Source: Lysinibacillus pinottii (GTDB lineage: Bacteria; Bacillota; Bacilli; Bacillales_A; Planococcaceae). From it: a DNA stretch of 64,000 nucleotides. Made by a program: the position numbers and the translations under genes. Shown here piece by piece: positions 8,146 to 17,070 of this stretch (positions are counted from its first letter, which is position 1; each line of letters starts with the position of its first letter). The notes below the pieces were generated by a model that was given only the letters and a program-made list of their open reading frames with translations, did no database searches and was not told where the DNA came from. The stretch lies in NCBI RefSeq assembly GCF_024753545.1, contig NZ_JANTOO010000009.1:124001-188000 (forward strand). Reading direction: 5' to 3'.

Positions 8146-9432
8146 ATGAGTGAAAAAGTTTTACAATACAATAAGCCATCTTTACAGGGATCACTAACTG
8201 TTCCAGGCGATAAATCGGTCTCTCACCGTTCTGTGATGTTTGGTTCCATTGCGACTGGAACAACAACAGTAGAAGGTTTTTTACTTGGGGAAGATTGTTT
8301 AAGTACCATTGATTGCTTCCAGAAGCTTGGTGTGCATATTGAGGTGGAAGGAACGAGTGTAAAGATAGAGAGTCCAGGGATGGATAGTTGGCAGGAGCCT
8401 ACAGAGGTGTTGTACACAGGTAACTCTGGTACAACAACGCGCTTAATGCTCGGAATTTTAGCAGGATCTTCAGTTCATTCAGTCATGACGGGGGATGCAT
8501 CTATTGGCAAGCGACCAATGCGACGTGTTATTGATCCACTGCGTCAAATGGGAGCCCATATTACGGGACGTGCAGACGGTCAATATACACCATTAGCCAT
8601 TCAAGGTACAAAACTCCAGGCCATTGAATACAACATGCCAGTAGCTAGTGCACAAGTTAAATCTGCTATATTACTTGCAGGCTTGCGTGCTGAGGGAACA
8701 ACGATAGTTAGAGAAACAGAAGTGTCAAGAGATCACACTGAACGAATGCTCCGTCAGTTTGGTGCCGATGTCGAAGTGAAGGATGGGGTTGTTTCATTAG
8801 AGGGTGGACAAGCTTTAAGTGGGACTCATGTTTCTGTACCAGGGGACATCTCATCTGCAGCCTTTTTCTTAGTGGCGGGGGCAATCTGTCATAATAGTCA
8901 ATTAACACTTGAAAATGTTGGCGTTAATCCAACACGTGATGGAATTATCGAGGTCCTTTCTAAAATGGGTGCAACCATGACAGTGATGCCAAATGACAAT
9001 AGTCAAGCTGAACCAACAGCAACTATTCAAATCCAAACATCTACTTTATCTGGTACAACAATCGAGGGAGACATGATTCCTCGTTTAATTGATGAAATAC
9101 CAATCCTTGCTTTACTTGCTACACAGGCACATGGTCAAACCATTATTAAAGATGCCGAGGAGTTAAAAGTAAAGGAAACAGACCGTATTACAGCGGTTGT
9201 AGCTGAATTAAAAAAGCTGGGTGCTAACATCGAAGCAACAAATGATGGTATGATTATTGAAGGGCCAACACCATTAAAGGGTGCAAGTCTCAAAACATAT
9301 GGCGATCATCGAATTGGAATGATGGGTGCTGTGGCTGCTTTAATGACCGAAGGACCAGTCACTTTAGATGATGCACAGTGTATCGCTGTATCCTATCCAT
9401 CATTCTTTGAACATATTGAGGCAGTAAGGTAA
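8146..9432 (+). CDS. aroA: EPSP synthase (3-phosphoshikimate 1-carboxyvinyltransferase)
   Basis: A 428-aa enzyme that transfers enolpyruvate from PEP to shikimate-3-phosphate (called aroE in B. subtilis). Signatures are GDKSVSHRSVMFGSIA near residue 20, TGNSGTTTRLM near 92 and the C-terminal YGDHRIGM near 385. ATG at 8146 with GGAGGGAG at 8131-8138 matches the family N-terminus; an upstream in-frame extension to 7966 runs through tyrA and is rejected. It follows tyrA after 58 nt containing a hairpin and ends in a terminator, so it closes the aromatic block. Confidence 0.96.
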   Translation: MSEKVLQYNKPSLQGSLTVPGDKSVSHRSVMFGSIATGTTTVEGFLLGEDCLSTIDCFQKLGVHIEVEGTSVKIESPGMDSWQEPTEVLYTGNSGTTTRLMLGILAGSSVHSVMTGDASIGKRPMRRVIDPLRQMGAHITGRADGQYTPLAIQGTKLQAIEYNMPVASAQVKSAILLAGLRAEGTTIVRETEVSRDHTERMLRQFGADVEVKDGVVSLEGGQALSGTHVSVPGDISSAAFFLVAGAICHNSQLTLENVGVNPTRDGIIEVLSKMGATMTVMPNDNSQAEPTATIQIQTSTLSGTTIEGDMIPRLIDEIPILALLATQAHGQTIIKDAEELKVKETDRITAVVAELKKLGANIEATNDGMIIEGPTPLKGASLKTYGDHRIGMMGAVAALMTEGPVTLDDAQCIAVSYPSFFEHIEAVR

Positions 9433-9445
9433 CAATTGAAGATTG

Positions 9446-9475
9446 ACTCTCCAAGCTTTTGGGGAGTTTTTTCTT
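9446..9475 (+). terminator. Terminator after aroA
   Basis: ACTCTCCAA pairs with TTGGGGAGT (one G-U) around a GCTT loop, followed by six T. Confidence 0.85.
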
Positions 9476-9534
9476 GTTTCGGTGGTAAATGTTTTGTAGC
9501 ATAAAGGTATCAAAGAAAGAATAGGTGAATGACT

Positions 9535-10797
9535 GTGAACAATGCGATGACTGAAATGATGCAAGCACTTGAACAGGGAGACTTAGCATTAATAGATCAG
9601 CTACTTGAAACATTTTTAGTGAAGGAGCTACCCGAGGAAATTTACGCACTTTCAGAAATTTTTATGCAATATGGGTACATGAAAGAAGCTGACCGCGTAC
9701 TGGAGCATTTACAATTCTTATTCCCAGAAGAGGCACAGTTAAAAATAGATCGTGCAAATGTATTAATGGAGCTTGGTGATGAAGATGAGGCATTAAATTT
9801 ATTGCTTGAAATCGAAGAAGGCTCACCAGAATATCCACAAGCATTATTAGTTTTAGCGGATTATTATCAAATGCAGGGGTTATTTGAGGTAGCAGAAAAA
9901 CGTATAAATGAAGCACTAGCAATTTTGCCAGACGAGCCATTACTTCATTTTGCCAAAGCCGAACTGTTATTTGAAACAGGTCGTTTTTTGGAAGCCGCAA
10001 GATTGTATGAAGAATTAAATGAGCAACAAGAAGAATTTGCTGGTATTCATCTTGTGGAACGATTAGCGGAGGTTTATCGTGCCGGGGCTGCCTACGAAAC
10101 AGCATTGGATTATTATTTAAAGGCACTTGAAGATGAGGTGAAACCAGATATTTTATTTGGTGCTGCGTATTCAGCCTTCCAATCCCAAAAATACGAGATG
10201 GCTATTAAACAATTAGAGGAATTGAAAGAGTTAGATCCTGATTACTTCTCGGCTTACTTATTGCTGGCAGAAAGCTATGCGATGACAGAGGAAAATCAAA
10301 AAGCCTATACGGCGATCCAAGAGGGATTAAAACGCGATGAATATGATAAAACGCTCTATTTATTTGCTGGAAAAATGGCCTTGAAAAATAGTTTACCAGT
10401 AGAAGCTGAGCAATATTTACGAGAAGCAATAGCATTAGACCCTGAGTATATGGAAGCCGTGTTAGCACTTATTTCTGTTTTAGGACAACAGGAACGGAAT
10501 GAAGATGTTATCGAATTATTTGAGACTCTACAGCAAAATGATTTTGAATGGAGCACGTTATATCCATTTGCTGCAGAGGCATATGAAAATTTAGAATTGT
10601 ACGACCGTGCATACGAATTTTACCGTTTGGCATATAATGATTTTAAGGAAGACGCAACATTTTTAGAAAAATATGTGTACTTTTTATTAGAGGAAGGTAA
10701 ACGTTCAGAAGCGAAAGTGGTTCTTGAACAATTAATGAACATTCAACCAGGTGAACCAGAATGGCAAGAGAAGTTAGAAGCCTTAGAATTTGAGTAA
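9535..10797 (+). CDS. ypiA: TPR-repeat protein YpiA
   Basis: A 420-aa acidic, almost entirely helical protein with about ten tetratricopeptide-like repeats. Recurrent A-A-x-Y/L-E patterns start about every 34 residues from residue 35 to 410. It is syntenic with B. subtilis ypiA, downstream of the EPSP synthase gene. TPR arrays mediate protein-protein contacts; no catalytic motif is seen. AGGTGA at 9523-9528 abuts the ATG at 9529 but leaves 6 nt to GTG at 9535, so GTG is preferred. The molecular role is unknown. Confidence 0.85.
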   Translation: MNNAMTEMMQALEQGDLALIDQLLETFLVKELPEEIYALSEIFMQYGYMKEADRVLEHLQFLFPEEAQLKIDRANVLMELGDEDEALNLLLEIEEGSPEYPQALLVLADYYQMQGLFEVAEKRINEALAILPDEPLLHFAKAELLFETGRFLEAARLYEELNEQQEEFAGIHLVERLAEVYRAGAAYETALDYYLKALEDEVKPDILFGAAYSAFQSQKYEMAIKQLEELKELDPDYFSAYLLLAESYAMTEENQKAYTAIQEGLKRDEYDKTLYLFAGKMALKNSLPVEAEQYLREAIALDPEYMEAVLALISVLGQQERNEDVIELFETLQQNDFEWSTLYPFAAEAYENLELYDRAYEFYRLAYNDFKEDATFLEKYVYFLLEEGKRSEAKVVLEQLMNIQPGEPEWQEKLEALEFE

Positions 10798-10811
10798 AGG
10801 AGGGAGTGGGT

Positions 10812-11369
10812 ATGACTGCTTCTGTATCAGTTGTTGATAAAAAAGCATTTGTTCGATGGTTTTTAAAAAATTATCAATTGAAACGTCGTGAGTGTGTGTG
10901 GATTTTAAATTACTTACTTAGTAATGATGACTTATTAAAACGAATCCGATTTGTGGAAGAAGCTCACTATTGTCCTAGAGCAATGGTGATGTCTACGGTT
11001 GATTCAACAGGTGTGCCTTTTCGTTTCTATAAAGGCAATGTAATGACAGCAGACGCTGAAAAGTCTTTCCATGATTTACGCTTACACGAGCAAGAAGATA
11101 TGTATATACAATTGAATTTTCCAAATATACCACCAAGTGCACAATACTTAGCAGTTTTAGAAGAAAACCCTTATATGCCAGAGACACTGTTAGTTAGTGA
11201 AAAAGATCGTTTACTGGCAGAAGAACTGCTTTCCAATAGCTTACTCGTATTCCAAGAAGAAAAATTACTTGCACAAATTGATGATGCCCTCGATCAGGGA
11301 GATGAAGAACGTTTTTATGAATTGTCTAATTTGTTACAAGCATTAAAGGAAACGGCTAATTTACCTTAG
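10812..11369 (+). CDS. ypiB: YpiB family protein (UPF0302)
   Basis: A 185-aa cytoplasmic protein. The N-terminal half carries the YpiB core (FVRWFLKNYQLKRRECVWIL near residue 12, then VEEAHYCPRAM), and the C-terminal tail of about 45 residues (IDDALDQGDEERFYEL) resembles the small IDEAL helical tail common in Bacillales. The start is ATG at 10812, because AAAGGAGG at 10796-10803 is too close to the in-frame GTG at 10806. It lies 14 nt after ypiA, as in B. subtilis. No biochemical role can be assigned. Confidence 0.85.
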   Translation: MTASVSVVDKKAFVRWFLKNYQLKRRECVWILNYLLSNDDLLKRIRFVEEAHYCPRAMVMSTVDSTGVPFRFYKGNVMTADAEKSFHDLRLHEQEDMYIQLNFPNIPPSAQYLAVLEENPYMPETLLVSEKDRLLAEELLSNSLLVFQEEKLLAQIDDALDQGDEERFYELSNLLQALKETANLP

Positions 11370-11510
11370 TTATAGGTAAAAATTGAATGTCCTTTACCCA
11401 CTTCAATATGGTAACATTACTAGTGAATGATTGTTTTCACTTTTAATTGGGTATCCTATTTGAAGAGTGGAAAAGGGCATTTTTATTATGTGATAAAGGA
11501 GGTTTGTTGA

Positions 11511-11960
11511 ATGTACTTTAATGCAAACGATGTGACATCATTTTTGGGACAGAAGGATTTCATCGATACTGCGATTGTTCCGCTCATATCCATCGATTTA
11601 GCTTCTGAGAAAATGAAACAAAGTGGCGCTGAGGTAGATTTTCTAATGTCTTTAACTTCTTTCATAGAACAACAGTTTAAAGGCCGTTTACTAGTCATGC
11701 CACCTTTTTCTTATATGGCTTCTTTAAAAAACGAAGAATTACCGAAGCAATTTGAAACACAATTACATAATGCTGGCTTTAAGCATGTGTTCTTCATTAC
11801 TTGTGATCACTCTTGGACAAATATTGGAGATATAGTAAATATTATTTGGTTACCAGCAATTCCATTAGAAAGCATGGACGCAGGTGTGAAAAAATCAATT
11901 CTCGAAGATCAATTACGGCAAGTGGTTCCGATGCTTTCGACCAAATGGGCACAGATTTAA
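11511..11960 (+). CDS. ypiF: YpiF family protein (DUF2487)
   Basis: A 149-aa protein found next to the qcr operon in Bacillales. No signal peptide or membrane helix is evident. The N-terminus (MYFNANDVTSFLGQKDFIDT) and the overall length match the YpiF family. It has a strong AAAGGAGG site and lies 141 nt after ypiB. It may be linked to cytochrome bc biogenesis by position only; function is unknown. Confidence 0.75.
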   Translation: MYFNANDVTSFLGQKDFIDTAIVPLISIDLASEKMKQSGAEVDFLMSLTSFIEQQFKGRLLVMPPFSYMASLKNEELPKQFETQLHNAGFKHVFFITCDHSWTNIGDIVNIIWLPAIPLESMDAGVKKSILEDQLRQVVPMLSTKWAQI

Positions 11961-12012
11961 CAATTAGTTTCAATAAATGTTCACATTCTCCAGCTTTCCA
12001 CAGAATGCTATA

Positions 12013-12041
12013 TTGACCAAGCTATGGACTTGATATATCAT
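12013..12041 (+). promoter_or_regulatory. Sigma-A promoter of qcrABC
   Basis: TTGACC at 12013-12018, a 17-nt spacer and TATCAT at 12036-12041, about 74 nt before the qcrA start. Confidence 0.6.
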
Positions 12042-12114
12042 ATATATGTCCTAGTATTACTATTTGTAAAAGTATGTCCGTTGGACTGACCTTTAAGTTA
12101 GAGGGGGGAAAATA

Positions 12115-12621
12115 ATGAGTAATAATCGAGTTTCACGTCGTCAATTTCTAAGTTATACTCTTACTGGTGTAGGTGGATTTATGGCGGCAGGTATGCTAAT
12201 GCCAATGCTTCGCTTTGCAATTGATCCTGTGCTACAAAAGCATGAGGGTGGAGATTTTGTAAAAACAGAGCATAAAATCGCTGACTTGACTGAAGAGCCT
12301 GTAAAAGTTGACTTTTCATATGAACAAGTGGATGCATGGTACAAATCACAGGTTACAGATGTAGCTTGGGTTTATAAAAGTGGCGATCAAATCATTGCCC
12401 TTTCACCTGTTTGTAAGCATTTAGGATGTATGGTTGACTGGAATGGAGATTCTGCACACCCAGGTCAATTCTTCTGTCCATGTCACGCAGGACGTTATGA
12501 GAAAAACGGGAAAAACGTTGCAGGTACACCGCCTCTAGGTCCGTTGGATGAATTTGAAGTACAAGAACAAGATGGCTATTTAATGATTGGTCCAGCTAAA
12601 GCAAATACTCTAGTTAAATAA
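12115..12621 (+). CDS. qcrA: Menaquinol:cytochrome c reductase Rieske Fe-S subunit
   Basis: A 168-aa membrane-anchored Rieske protein that carries electrons from menaquinol to the c-type heme of QcrC. A twin-arginine-like SRRQFLSYTLTG at residues 7-18 precedes a hydrophobic anchor. The [2Fe-2S] ligands are visible as VCKHLGC at residues 99-105 and CPCHAG at 121-126. ATG at 12115 follows GAGGGGGG. First gene of qcrABC. Confidence 0.96.
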   Translation: MSNNRVSRRQFLSYTLTGVGGFMAAGMLMPMLRFAIDPVLQKHEGGDFVKTEHKIADLTEEPVKVDFSYEQVDAWYKSQVTDVAWVYKSGDQIIALSPVCKHLGCMVDWNGDSAHPGQFFCPCHAGRYEKNGKNVAGTPPLGPLDEFEVQEQDGYLMIGPAKANTLVK

Positions 12622-12640
12622 GTAAGGGGGTACGACAACA

Positions 12641-13315
12641 GTGCTAAATAAAATTTATGATTGGGTCGATGAACGCCTAGATATTACACCTATTTGGCGT
12701 GATATTGCCGACCACGAAGTGCCAGAGCACGTTAACCCTGCACATCATTTTTCAGCATTCGTTTACTGCTTCGGTGGATTAACATTCTTCATCACAGTAA
12801 TTCAAATTCTATCTGGTATGTTCCTAACAATGTACTATGTACCAGACGTTGTGAATGCCTGGAAATCAGTTTATTATTTACAAAACGAAGTAGCATTTGG
12901 TGAAATCGTGCGCGGTATGCACCACTGGGGAGCTTCATTAGTTATCGTAATGATGTTCTTACATACACTTCGTGTGTTCTTCACAGGTTCTTATAAGAAA
13001 CCTCGTGAGCTAAACTGGATGGTTGGTGTAGGTATTTTTGGTGTAATGATGGGTCTTGGCTTTACAGGATACCTATTACCATGGGATATGAAAGCATTAT
13101 TCGCTACTAAAGTAGGTATCGAAATTGCAGCATCTGTACCGTTTATCGGTTCGATGATTAAAGTATTATTAGCGGGTGACACTACTATTCTTGGTGCTCA
13201 AACGTTAACTCGATTCTTTGCGATTCATGTATTCTTCTTGCCTGCAGTATTGTTTGGGTTACTTGCAGCACACTTTATCATGATTCGTCGTCAAGGAATT
13301 TCAGGGCCGTTGTAA
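12641..13315 (+). CDS. qcrB: Menaquinol:cytochrome c reductase cytochrome b6 subunit
   Basis: A 224-aa b6-type split cytochrome b with four transmembrane helices and the quinol-binding sites. Heme-ligand histidines lie in MHHWGASLV near residue 90 and in AIHVFFLPA near 195, and GYLLPWDMKA near 145 is the conserved loop. The start is GTG at 12641, 10 nt after a GTAAGGGGG site. It lies between qcrA and qcrC, the normal Bacillales order. Confidence 0.96.
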   Translation: MLNKIYDWVDERLDITPIWRDIADHEVPEHVNPAHHFSAFVYCFGGLTFFITVIQILSGMFLTMYYVPDVVNAWKSVYYLQNEVAFGEIVRGMHHWGASLVIVMMFLHTLRVFFTGSYKKPRELNWMVGVGIFGVMMGLGFTGYLLPWDMKALFATKVGIEIAASVPFIGSMIKVLLAGDTTILGAQTLTRFFAIHVFFLPAVLFGLLAAHFIMIRRQGISGPL

Positions 13316-13356
13316 TTGTCTTGACGGTTCGATGATCTTTAAAAGGAGGGGACACT

Positions 13357-14124
13357 ATGCATCGCGGAAAAGGAATGAAATTTGTCGGCGATTCTCGTAT
13401 TAAAGCGAATCACAGAATGCCGAATGTTCCAAAGGATTATTCCGAATATCCAGGTAAGACGGAAGCTTTCTGGCCGAACTTCTTACTGAAGGAATGGATG
13501 GTAGGTGCTGTATTTTTAATTGGATACTTATTATTAACTGTCGCTCACCCGTCACCACTTGAAGGGCCGGCAGATCCAACTAGAGCATATACACCGCTAC
13601 CGGACTGGTACTTCTTATTCATGTATCAACTTTTAAAATACTCATTTGCTTCTGGTCCATACAATGTAATTGGAGCAATTGTAATTCCAGGTCTTGCATT
13701 TGGAGCGCTATTATTAATGCCATTTTTAGACAAGGGTCCAGAACGTCGTCCATCTAAACGTCCATTACCGACAGCGTTTATGTTATTAACTCTAGCTGCT
13801 ATGTTCTACCTAACTTGGGAGTCAGTTGTTAACCACGACTGGGAAGCTCAAAAAGCTATGGGTGCAATCGTAGAAACAGTTGAATTCGATAAAGAATCAG
13901 AAGGTTATAAACTATACGCTGGTTCAGCATGTATTACATGTCACGGTGAAGGCTTAGAAGGTGGAGCTGGTGCACCATCTCTAATGAACACTGGATTAAC
14001 AGCTGATGAAATTAAGGACATTGCTCATAATGGTCGTGGTAACATGCCACCAGGATTATGGACAGGTTCAGATGAAGATCTTCAGAAACTTGCTGAATTT
14101 ATCGAAAGTTTAAAAGCTGAGTAA
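13357..14124 (+). CDS. qcrC: Menaquinol:cytochrome c reductase cytochrome b/c subunit
   Basis: A 255-aa fusion of a subunit IV-like membrane part with a C-terminal cytochrome c domain. Three hydrophobic segments lie near residues 46-64, 100-124 and 140-158, and PDWYFLFMYQLLKY near 83 is the quinone-site (PEWY-like) region. One covalent heme site, CITCHGEG, lies near residue 192, with a downstream Met in GNMPPG near 230 as the probable axial ligand. ATG follows AAAAGGAGGGG. Last gene of the operon, followed by a terminator. Confidence 0.96.
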   Translation: MHRGKGMKFVGDSRIKANHRMPNVPKDYSEYPGKTEAFWPNFLLKEWMVGAVFLIGYLLLTVAHPSPLEGPADPTRAYTPLPDWYFLFMYQLLKYSFASGPYNVIGAIVIPGLAFGALLLMPFLDKGPERRPSKRPLPTAFMLLTLAAMFYLTWESVVNHDWEAQKAMGAIVETVEFDKESEGYKLYAGSACITCHGEGLEGGAGAPSLMNTGLTADEIKDIAHNGRGNMPPGLWTGSDEDLQKLAEFIESLKAE

Positions 14125-14129
14125 TAGTA

Positions 14130-14158
14130 AAAGAGTCAGGAAACTGGCTCTTTTTTTT
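14130..14158 (+). terminator. Terminator of qcrABC
   Basis: AAGAGTCAG pairs with CTGGCTCTT around a GAAA loop, followed by eight T. Confidence 0.9.
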
Positions 14159-14361
14159 CGACCTTGTTATATATTTGGACTGAAAGCTAGTAGAAAAGGT
14201 TCCCTTACCCTCGATTTTTTAGCGAAAAATGTCGAAAAGTAGATAAAAGCGAATGAATTCTATCCATTAGCACATATTGAAGTTGTGAAAATAATTTCAC
14301 CTACAAAAATCTATACTGTACATAAACAAAGAATTTTAGCAAAGCGCAAGGAGTTGTAATC

Positions 14362-14958
14362 ATGCAGATAACACGTGCAAATCTTTGGTATCTTCTTAAC
14401 CATAAGTCATTCTTAATAGCGCTGCTTATTATTAATCTATTAGGCACAGTATATGGCTATTATTGGTATGGATGGCAGCTTGCAATTACTAAGCCTATTT
14501 TTTATATTTTTGTTCCTGATAGTCCAACAGCTAGCTTATTCTTTTGCTTTGTGTTAATTGCTTGGATTATGGGAAAAAGATGGCCGTTAATGGAAGTATT
14601 AGCGCTTGTAACATTAGTGAAATATGGTCTATGGGCTGATGTCATGAATATTTGGACATTAATTGAAACAGGGTCAATCGGTTGGCAAGGCTGGATGCTA
14701 GTTGGCTCACATTTTGCAATGGCCGTTCAAGCAATCTTATATATGAAGAAATATGTATTCACTTACTGGCATGTATTTATAGCGGCTGTCTGGACGCTCC
14801 ATAATGATGTCATTGACTATGTGTTTGGTCAAATGCCTATGTATGGGGATTTAGTCAAGTACACAAGCTATATTGGCTACTTTACGTTTTGGTTATCAAT
14901 TGCATGTATTCTCCTTGCGATTTTCTCAATTAGGTGGCGCAAATATTTGCCGAATTAG
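14362..14958 (+). CDS. ypjA: DUF1405 integral membrane protein YpjA
   Basis: A 198-aa hydrophobic protein with about six transmembrane helices and tryptophan-rich loops (YYWYGWQL near residue 33, SIGWQGWMLVGSHF near 108). It matches the DUF1405/YpjA family by position after qcrC and by length. ATG at 14362 has AAGGAG 8-9 nt upstream. The 200-nt gap after the qcr terminator contains a TATACT -10-like hexamer at 14312-14317 without a good -35. Function unknown. Confidence 0.8.
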   Translation: MQITRANLWYLLNHKSFLIALLIINLLGTVYGYYWYGWQLAITKPIFYIFVPDSPTASLFFCFVLIAWIMGKRWPLMEVLALVTLVKYGLWADVMNIWTLIETGSIGWQGWMLVGSHFAMAVQAILYMKKYVFTYWHVFIAAVWTLHNDVIDYVFGQMPMYGDLVKYTSYIGYFTFWLSIACILLAIFSIRWRKYLPN

Positions 14959-15006
14959 GGTATAAATTATAGAATTATAGTATAGAGGTAGAAAGGGGTT
15001 AGAATA

Positions 15007-15693
15007 TTGTCAACAAGCATGTATATAGTTTATTTTATTATTATTATGCTGCTACCACTTTATGCACAAATGAAAGTAAAAGGCACGTATAATAAATTTG
15101 CGAAACAACGTACAATGAAAGGCCAAACAGGTGCAGAGGTAGCGCGTGCGATTTTAGATGCGAACGGCTTATATGATGTACGAGTTGTGCCAACACAAGG
15201 TGTGTTGTCTGATCATTATAATCCGGCAACTAAAACAGTTGCTTTATCAGAAAGTAACTTTTATGAAGCGAGTGTTGCAGGTGCTGCGGTAGCTGCCCAT
15301 GAGGTAGGTCACGCCATCCAACATAAAGAAGCTTACTCTATGCTTACATTACGTAGTAAGCTAGTCCCAGTGGCAAATATTTCTTCGAATGCATCTTGGA
15401 TTTTTGTAATGATTGGTATTTTTGCAAGTAGTACGAATTTCTTGCTTTTAGGTATCATATTATTAGCAGCAGGTGTTGTTTTCCAATTAGTGACACTTCC
15501 AGTGGAGTTTGATGCTTCAAAGCGGGCATTAGTTCAAATGAATTCGCTTGGCATTATTACAAATGAAGAAGAACGACCAGCACGAAAAGTATTAAGTGCT
15601 GCAGCATTAACATATGTAGCAGCAGCAGCGGTAGCGGTACTAGAATTATTACGTCTAATTCTAATTTTTACGAATATGCGTAGCGATGACTAA
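15007..15693 (+). CDS. Zinc-dependent membrane protease, YugP family
   Basis: A 228-aa membrane protein with an N-terminal helix (about residues 3-18), a putative zinc site HEVGHAIQH near residue 98 and two or three C-terminal hydrophobic segments (near 130-165 and 200-222). This matches the YugP-type Zn_peptidase_2 family. Substrates are unknown. The start is TTG at 15007, with AAAGGGG 8 nt upstream; the alternative ATG at 15019 lacks that spacing. It sits where B. subtilis has ypjB, next to ypjA and facing ypjC across a shared terminator. Confidence 0.85.
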   Translation: MSTSMYIVYFIIIMLLPLYAQMKVKGTYNKFAKQRTMKGQTGAEVARAILDANGLYDVRVVPTQGVLSDHYNPATKTVALSESNFYEASVAGAAVAAHEVGHAIQHKEAYSMLTLRSKLVPVANISSNASWIFVMIGIFASSTNFLLLGIILLAAGVVFQLVTLPVEFDASKRALVQMNSLGIITNEEERPARKVLSAAALTYVAAAAVAVLELLRLILIFTNMRSDD

Positions 15694-15694
15694 G

Positions 15695-15740
15695 AAAAAA
15701 ACTTGTTATGGTGGAACACCACTATAACAAGTTTTTTATC
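15695..15740. terminator. Bidirectional terminator
   Basis: ACTTGTTATGGTGG pairs with CCACTATAACAAGT (one mismatch) around a short loop, flanked by an A-run on the left and a T-run on the right. It serves the convergent YugP-type gene and ypjC. Confidence 0.85.
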
Positions 15741-15749
15741 TTCAAACAC

Positions 15750-16619
15750 TTAATGAAGCGGTTGTTTTTGATCATCAAGAGTGAAGCCTTCTCCTGCTAC
15801 ATCGCGTACTTCTATAATAGAAACGAAAGCGTGTGGATCCACTTCATGAACAATGGATTTTAGGCGTACAACTTCGTTGCGACCGATCACACAATAAATA
15901 ACTTCCTTAGGCTGCTTAGTAAAGTGGCCATGTCCTTCCAAAATAGTGATCCCGCGTTCCATTCGTAAGGCGATTGTTTCGGCAATAACACCGGACTTCT
16001 CAGATATAATGAGAGCACCACGCGCTGCATAGGCTCCTTCCTGTACAAAGTCAATAACACGAGCGCCAACAAATACAGCGACTAATGTGTACATCATGGA
16101 ACGAGCATCTAAAAATGTAAGCCATGAAAGGATGATGACAATGGCGTCGAAGACAAACATCGTTTTACCCATACTCCAGCCAAAATATTTATGTCCAAGT
16201 CGTGCCAAAATATCAACGCCGCCGGTAGTGCCACCAAAGCGGAAGACAATTCCTAGGCCAAGTCCGACGAATATACCCGCGAAAAGAGCAACGAGTAACA
16301 TGTCATCTTCTAAATGAATGGTAAACTGATATTTCTGGAAAATCTTTAGAAAAAGAGAAACAGATAAAGTGCCAACAAGCGTATAAACAAAAGATTTCTT
16401 TCCAAGTAATCGATAACCAATTATAAACATGGGAATATTTAATAATAGGTTCATTAAGGCGGGGTCCCATCCTAATGTAAAGTATAGTATGAGTGTAATT
16501 CCACTTAGTCCACCTTCACCTAGCTGATTTTGAATATTGAAGTGAACAAACCCGAAGCTAAAAATGGCTGCTCCGAGCATTATTGCGATAATATTACGAA
16601 TTTTAATCTGTTTTAACAT
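15750..16619 (-). CDS. ypjC: YitT family membrane protein YpjC
   Basis: A 289-aa protein with about five or six transmembrane helices over residues 10-195 and a C-terminal soluble DUF2179 domain (VVRLKSIVHEVDPHAFVSI near 255). The glycine-rich FRFGGTTGGVDILARLG near 125 is typical of YitT proteins. The family is widespread in Firmicutes with unclear function. The start is ATG at 16619, with AGGAGG 6 nt upstream; the ORF extends to a TTG at 16643 with no ribosome site. It is transcribed divergently from ypjD by a promoter that shares its -35 with the ypjD promoter. Confidence 0.85.
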   Translation of the reverse strand: MLKQIKIRNIIAIMLGAAIFSFGFVHFNIQNQLGEGGLSGITLILYFTLGWDPALMNLLLNIPMFIIGYRLLGKKSFVYTLVGTLSVSLFLKIFQKYQFTIHLEDDMLLVALFAGIFVGLGLGIVFRFGGTTGGVDILARLGHKYFGWSMGKTMFVFDAIVIILSWLTFLDARSMMYTLVAVFVGARVIDFVQEGAYAARGALIISEKSGVIAETIALRMERGITILEGHGHFTKQPKEVIYCVIGRNEVVRLKSIVHEVDPHAFVSIIEVRDVAGEGFTLDDQKQPLH

Positions 16620-16660
16620 TTGGCCTCCTGTAGTTCCAAACAAATGAAGTAGTGATATCT

Positions 16661-16689
16661 ATTATCTGACATTTTATTGGTTTTGACAA
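16661..16689 (-). promoter_or_regulatory. Promoter of ypjC
   Basis: On the minus strand, TTGTCA (16684-16689), a 17-nt spacer and GATAAT (16661-16666). Its -35 overlaps the plus-strand -35 of ypjD on the opposite strand. Confidence 0.65.
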
Positions 16690-16710
16690 CAACGGTGTAA
16701 ATTATATAGG
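16683..16710 (+). promoter_or_regulatory. Promoter of ypjD-dapB-mgsA-bshA-cca
   Basis: A perfect -35 TTGACA (16683-16688), a 16-nt spacer and TATAGG (16705-16710); TAGGAT with 18-nt spacing is the alternative -10. Confidence 0.65.
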
Positions 16711-16734
16711 ATGGTAAATAGGAGTGTGATGTAA

Positions 16735-17070
16735 ATGACAGAACAACTAACAATGCAAGCATTACAACAGCGTGTTGATAATTATATAGGACAATTTAAA
16801 GAAGGATATTTCCCACCATTCGAACTGCTAGCCCGTTTAACAGAGGAATTAGGAGAGCTATCTCGTGAGGTTCAGGATGTATATGGACAAAAAAAGAAAA
16901 AGAATACTGAGGAAATAAACAGTATTGAAGAAGAACTTGGTGACTTTTTCTTTGTTTTAGTATGCTTTGCCAATGCTCAGGGTATTAAATTAGATGAAGC
17001 TCTATTAAGAGTCATACATAAATTTGAAACAAGGGATAAGGATCGTTGGACGAGAAAGGATGAAGAATGA
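16735..17070 (+). CDS. ypjD: MazG-like nucleotide pyrophosphohydrolase YpjD
   Basis: A 111-aa all-alpha MazG-superfamily protein expected to hydrolyse nucleoside triphosphates or other nucleotides to monophosphate and pyrophosphate. The metal-binding acidic pattern is visible as LTEELGELSREV near residue 35 and EEELGDFFFVLVC near 65. The length is normal for the single-domain YpjD type. It overlaps dapB by 4 nt and opens the dapB operon, as in B. subtilis. The in vivo substrate is not evident. Confidence 0.9.
   Translation: MTEQLTMQALQQRVDNYIGQFKEGYFPPFELLARLTEELGELSREVQDVYGQKKKKNTEEINSIEEELGDFFFVLVCFANAQGIKLDEALLRVIHKFETRDKDRWTRKDEE

Noticed and set aside
10205..10468. Long minus-strand frames across the ypiA TPR gene (9662-10126, 10205-10468 and others)
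   Set aside because: Antisense frames of a Leu/Glu-rich repeat gene; no ribosome sites or recognisable domains.
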